Shown piece after piece: positions 62,038 through 64,000 of a DNA stretch of 64,000 bases. Source of the DNA: Mucilaginibacter sp. KACC 22773 (GTDB lineage: Bacteria > Bacteroidota > Bacteroidia > Sphingobacteriales > Sphingobacteriaceae). The notes below the pieces were generated by a model. The model searched no databases and was not told where the DNA came from. It saw only the letters and a program-made list of their open reading frames with translations. The translations under genes were made by a program, and so were the position numbers. How positions within the stretch are numbered: position 1 is the stretch's first letter; each line of letters opens with the position of its first letter. The stretch lies in NCBI RefSeq assembly GCF_028736215.1, contig NZ_CP117883.1, positions 682,001-746,000 on the forward strand, given 5' to 3'.

Positions 62038-62871
62038 CTACCTGAGCTTTTTTTGAATCCGGAGTAAAAAGGCGCTTTTCATTTCGTCAATATAAACCGT
62101 CGGACTGGGGCGGCCGCAAAGCCAGTCGTAGGTATCATAGAAATTCCCAAGGGAAATATTAAAGGACTTTTCAATGAATTTGACGATGCTTTTCAGGTTT
62201 TTTTTGCCGAACGCTTCTGTGGCATGCCAGCAATAGATCAGCTCGATCAGGGCGCATTTGGTTTGTTTCCAGTCAAAATCCCGGAACTCAGTATCAATTT
62301 GTATAATGGCGTCTCTCTGACTGATCTTCTGAATAGCGTGTTCCAGGTGTTCCTGCATCAGTTCGCTGGCTAATACCTGGGCAAGTTTATGATCATGCGT
62401 GGTACTAAAAGTTGGATCAAAGTCAATGACGCATTGATCCGGGTCAAGATGTACATCGTAGTTGCCCCGGACAAAATAGTATTCATCAAGGTAGGTTGCC
62501 TGGGTACGTACATACTGGTAAAAGGAGAGATTACTTTCAAAAAAATGATAAAGGATCTTAATTTCATTGGCGAAATAATCCGATACCACTTTGCCGTCAC
62601 CAATAGGCTTCCTGATCTCCATATTCAGCAGCGATTGGTAAAAAATGAGTTGTGACTTAAATTTGGGTTTGATGTGCTTAAAAAAAACAATTTCTTCAGC
62701 TGGTGTGCCAGGATCATTAAGCTTGCAATAGTCTTTTAATTTCCGGAGGTATTTCAAGCAGGCGTGAATGGATTTTTCCAGCCTTTTTATTACCTGATCT
62801 TCTTCGAGCGTCAGTGCGTTAAGATCTTTGTTAAGGTCCGCGTATAGCCGGTCGCTAAATTTAGTTATCAT
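62038..62871 (-). CDS. rteC: RteC-like regulatory protein
   Basis: A 277-residue protein from ATG 62871 (MITKFSDRLYADL); the frame is open to a TTG at 62928 but the upstream part would run through a strong hairpin. The segments LSFYQYVRTQATYLDEYYFVRGNYDVHL and FSTTHDHKLAQVLASELM match RteC, which in CTnDOT activates excision genes. A C-terminal helical DNA-binding part ends LLRIQKKLR. It has its own terminator before the tra operon. The upstream leader contains a two-part hairpin. Confidence 0.8.
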   Translation of the reverse strand: MITKFSDRLYADLNKDLNALTLEEDQVIKRLEKSIHACLKYLRKLKDYCKLNDPGTPAEEIVFFKHIKPKFKSQLIFYQSLLNMEIRKPIGDGKVVSDYFANEIKILYHFFESNLSFYQYVRTQATYLDEYYFVRGNYDVHLDPDQCVIDFDPTFSTTHDHKLAQVLASELMQEHLEHAIQKISQRDAIIQIDTEFRDFDWKQTKCALIELIYCWHATEAFGKKNLKSIVKFIEKSFNISLGNFYDTYDWLCGRPSPTVYIDEMKSAFLLRIQKKLR

Positions 62872-62892
62872 CTTGTTACCTTTTTGATAAAT

Positions 62893-62936
62893 GGCTTTGC
62901 CACCGGTTAGCCGAAACCGGTGTCGCAAACAAAGCC
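62893..62936. promoter_or_regulatory. Two-part hairpin in the rteC leader
   Basis: An inner stem CACCGGTT/AACCGGTG (62901-62908 and 62915-62922) is enclosed by outer arms GGCTTTG and CAAAGCC (62893-62899 and 62930-62936). On the minus strand it stands just before AAAAGGTAACAAG and the rteC ATG. No T-tract follows, so it may control translation of rteC or end the upstream transcript weakly. Confidence 0.45.
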
Positions 62937-62978
62937 TTAATTGTATCAGTTTTTCATAGCAGCCCTTTCGGTTTTAGT

Positions 62979-64000
62979 TCAGGGAAAATAGGTTTTATTG
63001 AGATAGTTGATCATCTTTTGCAGGTAGTCTCTTACGATTGCTGCCGTTGCCTGATCGAGACTGTAAAAGGCCTTTCTAAAGCTTTCACGTGAAATATGGA
63101 TTTGTTTTTTAGTGGTAAAGTATTGAGTAAAGAACCTGGTGATCTTCGAGACATTCGTATCCGGGAAACATCCTGCCTTTGAAAAGATGCGGATAAACAA
63201 GGCAAATTGTGGTACGGAAAGATTAAGCGGAAGCTGGATCGGAATATTGGATTTGTTGATTGCCCGTATAGTTTTATCCTGGTTCCCGCTTTTTTCATAG
63301 AGCCAGGGCAGCAATACAAGATCGGCAGAAGGAAGTTCCGGTTCAAATGCTTTTTCAGGGTCCACAAACATCCCTGTGAACATTTTAATTTGCTGACTGA
63401 TAAAAATTGTCTGTTCCCGTTTACCGGATATTTTATTGAATTGAAGCAGGATATGCTCACGATACCAGTTTAAAAACCACTTCGTGTTCAGGTTTTGCCG
63501 GTAAAGTGCCTGGGCTAAACGATTCGTTGTTATACCATGAATCGTATACATAAGCTGCTGTACCATTCGAAGCAGGTTCAGTGTTTGTTCCGTCTGCCGG
63601 TATGATATCCCGGATTGTACAGCGTCATCGGTCATTTCCTGTACGGAAATACCGATCACTTCTACCAGCGGGATTGCTATCTCTTTACCTGAATAGGAGA
63701 GCAATTCCTTCCTGAATTCGTCTATTTGGGCGCACTGCCGGCGGCAGGAATGGATAGTTATTTTGTAATCCAGATCAAAATAATGGTAGCATTGATGGCG
63801 GAGGAAATTCAAAAGCTGCTCAAGCTCGCTTAAAATTTGCTCAAAAGGATCTGGGCCGGTTGCGTTCTTCGAATGAGCACCACCAACCGGTATGATTCGG
63901 CTGATTTGATTAGATAGCTGAGTGATACCGGCCTGGTGGTATTGTACATACCTTGTGATTACATGTTCTTTGGCGGAGCTGAAAAGCTCGTGCACCCATT
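62979..64000 (-). CDS. Hypothetical element protein, 5' end cut by window edge
   Basis: The frame is open to the right edge; the first in-window start (GTG at 63995) may not be the true start. At least 338 residues, alpha-helical, with no membrane segment. The C-terminal stretch FFTTKKQIHISRESFRKAF resembles the end region of RteC-type element proteins by eye. It lies upstream of rteC in the same direction, separated by 107 bases containing the two-part hairpin. Function unknown; a regulatory or helper role in element excision is plausible only from position. Confidence 0.6.
   Translation of the reverse strand, partial: WVHELFSSAKEHVITRYVQYHQAGITQLSNQISRIIPVGGAHSKNATGPDPFEQILSELEQLLNFLRHQCYHYFDLDYKITIHSCRRQCAQIDEFRKELLSYSGKEIAIPLVEVIGISVQEMTDDAVQSGISYRQTEQTLNLLRMVQQLMYTIHGITTNRLAQALYRQNLNTKWFLNWYREHILLQFNKISGKREQTIFISQQIKMFTGMFVDPEKAFEPELPSADLVLLPWLYEKSGNQDKTIRAINKSNIPIQLPLNLSVPQFALFIRIFSKAGCFPDTNVSKITRFFTQYFTTKKQIHISRESFRKAFYSLDQATAAIVRDYLQKMINYLNKTYFP

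Noticed and set aside
1-64000. CRISPR arrays, tRNA or rRNA genes and insertion sequences
   Set aside because: No regularly spaced repeats, cloverleaf-like segments, rRNA signatures or transposase motifs were noticed on either strand; a tool-based scan could still find a missed tRNA.

Overview
The window looks like Bacteroidota DNA, most likely Sphingobacteriaceae (Pedobacter or Mucilaginibacter type). The signs are a SusC/SusD pair with a FecI/FecR-type regulator, Bacteroidetes-style Tra proteins, an RteC-like protein and few Shine-Dalgarno sites. It appears to lie entirely inside one integrative conjugative element. The relaxase (cut by the left edge) and its coupling ATPase sit at 0-3.1 kb on the plus strand. 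The mating-pair genes traE to traM, followed by two DUF3945-like genes, run leftward from about 62 kb to 49.7 kb. RteC and a second, edge-truncated gene lie upstream of them. No integrase, transposase, rRNA, tRNA or CRISPR array was seen.

About 46 kb of cargo sits between mobC and traM. From left to right it holds: (1) a lanthipeptide-synthetase-like gene with a MauE-like membrane protein and a small Cys/Ser/Thr-rich secreted peptide (3.3-6.9 kb); (2) a leftward fecR-susC-susD-thioredoxin block whose sigma factor is separated by an inserted 593-residue membrane protein gene (6.9-17.7 kb); (3) an XRE regulator followed by an overlapping cassette of a ComEC-type metallo-beta-lactamase protein, a trypsin-reverse transcriptase fusion and a family A DNA polymerase (17.7-23.7 kb); (4) a visibly GC-richer block with a Pif1-like helicase and a six-gene leftward operon of ECF sigma factor, HTH-like protein, Cas4-like nuclease, long Argonaute, helical protein and HExxH protein, divergent from an alpha/beta hydrolase (23.7-33.6 kb); (5) a Hachiman pair (33.7-38 kb); (6) a decayed DUF3945 fragment, an Fpg/Nei glycosylase and a DUF72 protein; (7) a Septu-like ATPase/HNH pair (40.9-43.8 kb); (8) a divergent mutagenesis cassette of SRAP protein, DinB and a short DnaE (43.8-49.6 kb).

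The overall picture is a conjugative element whose cargo is largely defence and DNA repair. Hachiman and the Septu-like pair are recognisable known systems. Two units look new enough to pursue. One is the protease-RT / DNA polymerase A / MBL cassette, which has apparently intact motifs for two polymerases and a protease, plus a perfect 28-bp palindrome upstream. The other is the Argonaute operon, which starts with its own sigma factor, ends with a metallopeptidase-like protein and has a mirrored pair of 13-nt sites in its divergent promoter region.

All calls come from reading motifs and gene order by eye. No database search or structure prediction was possible.
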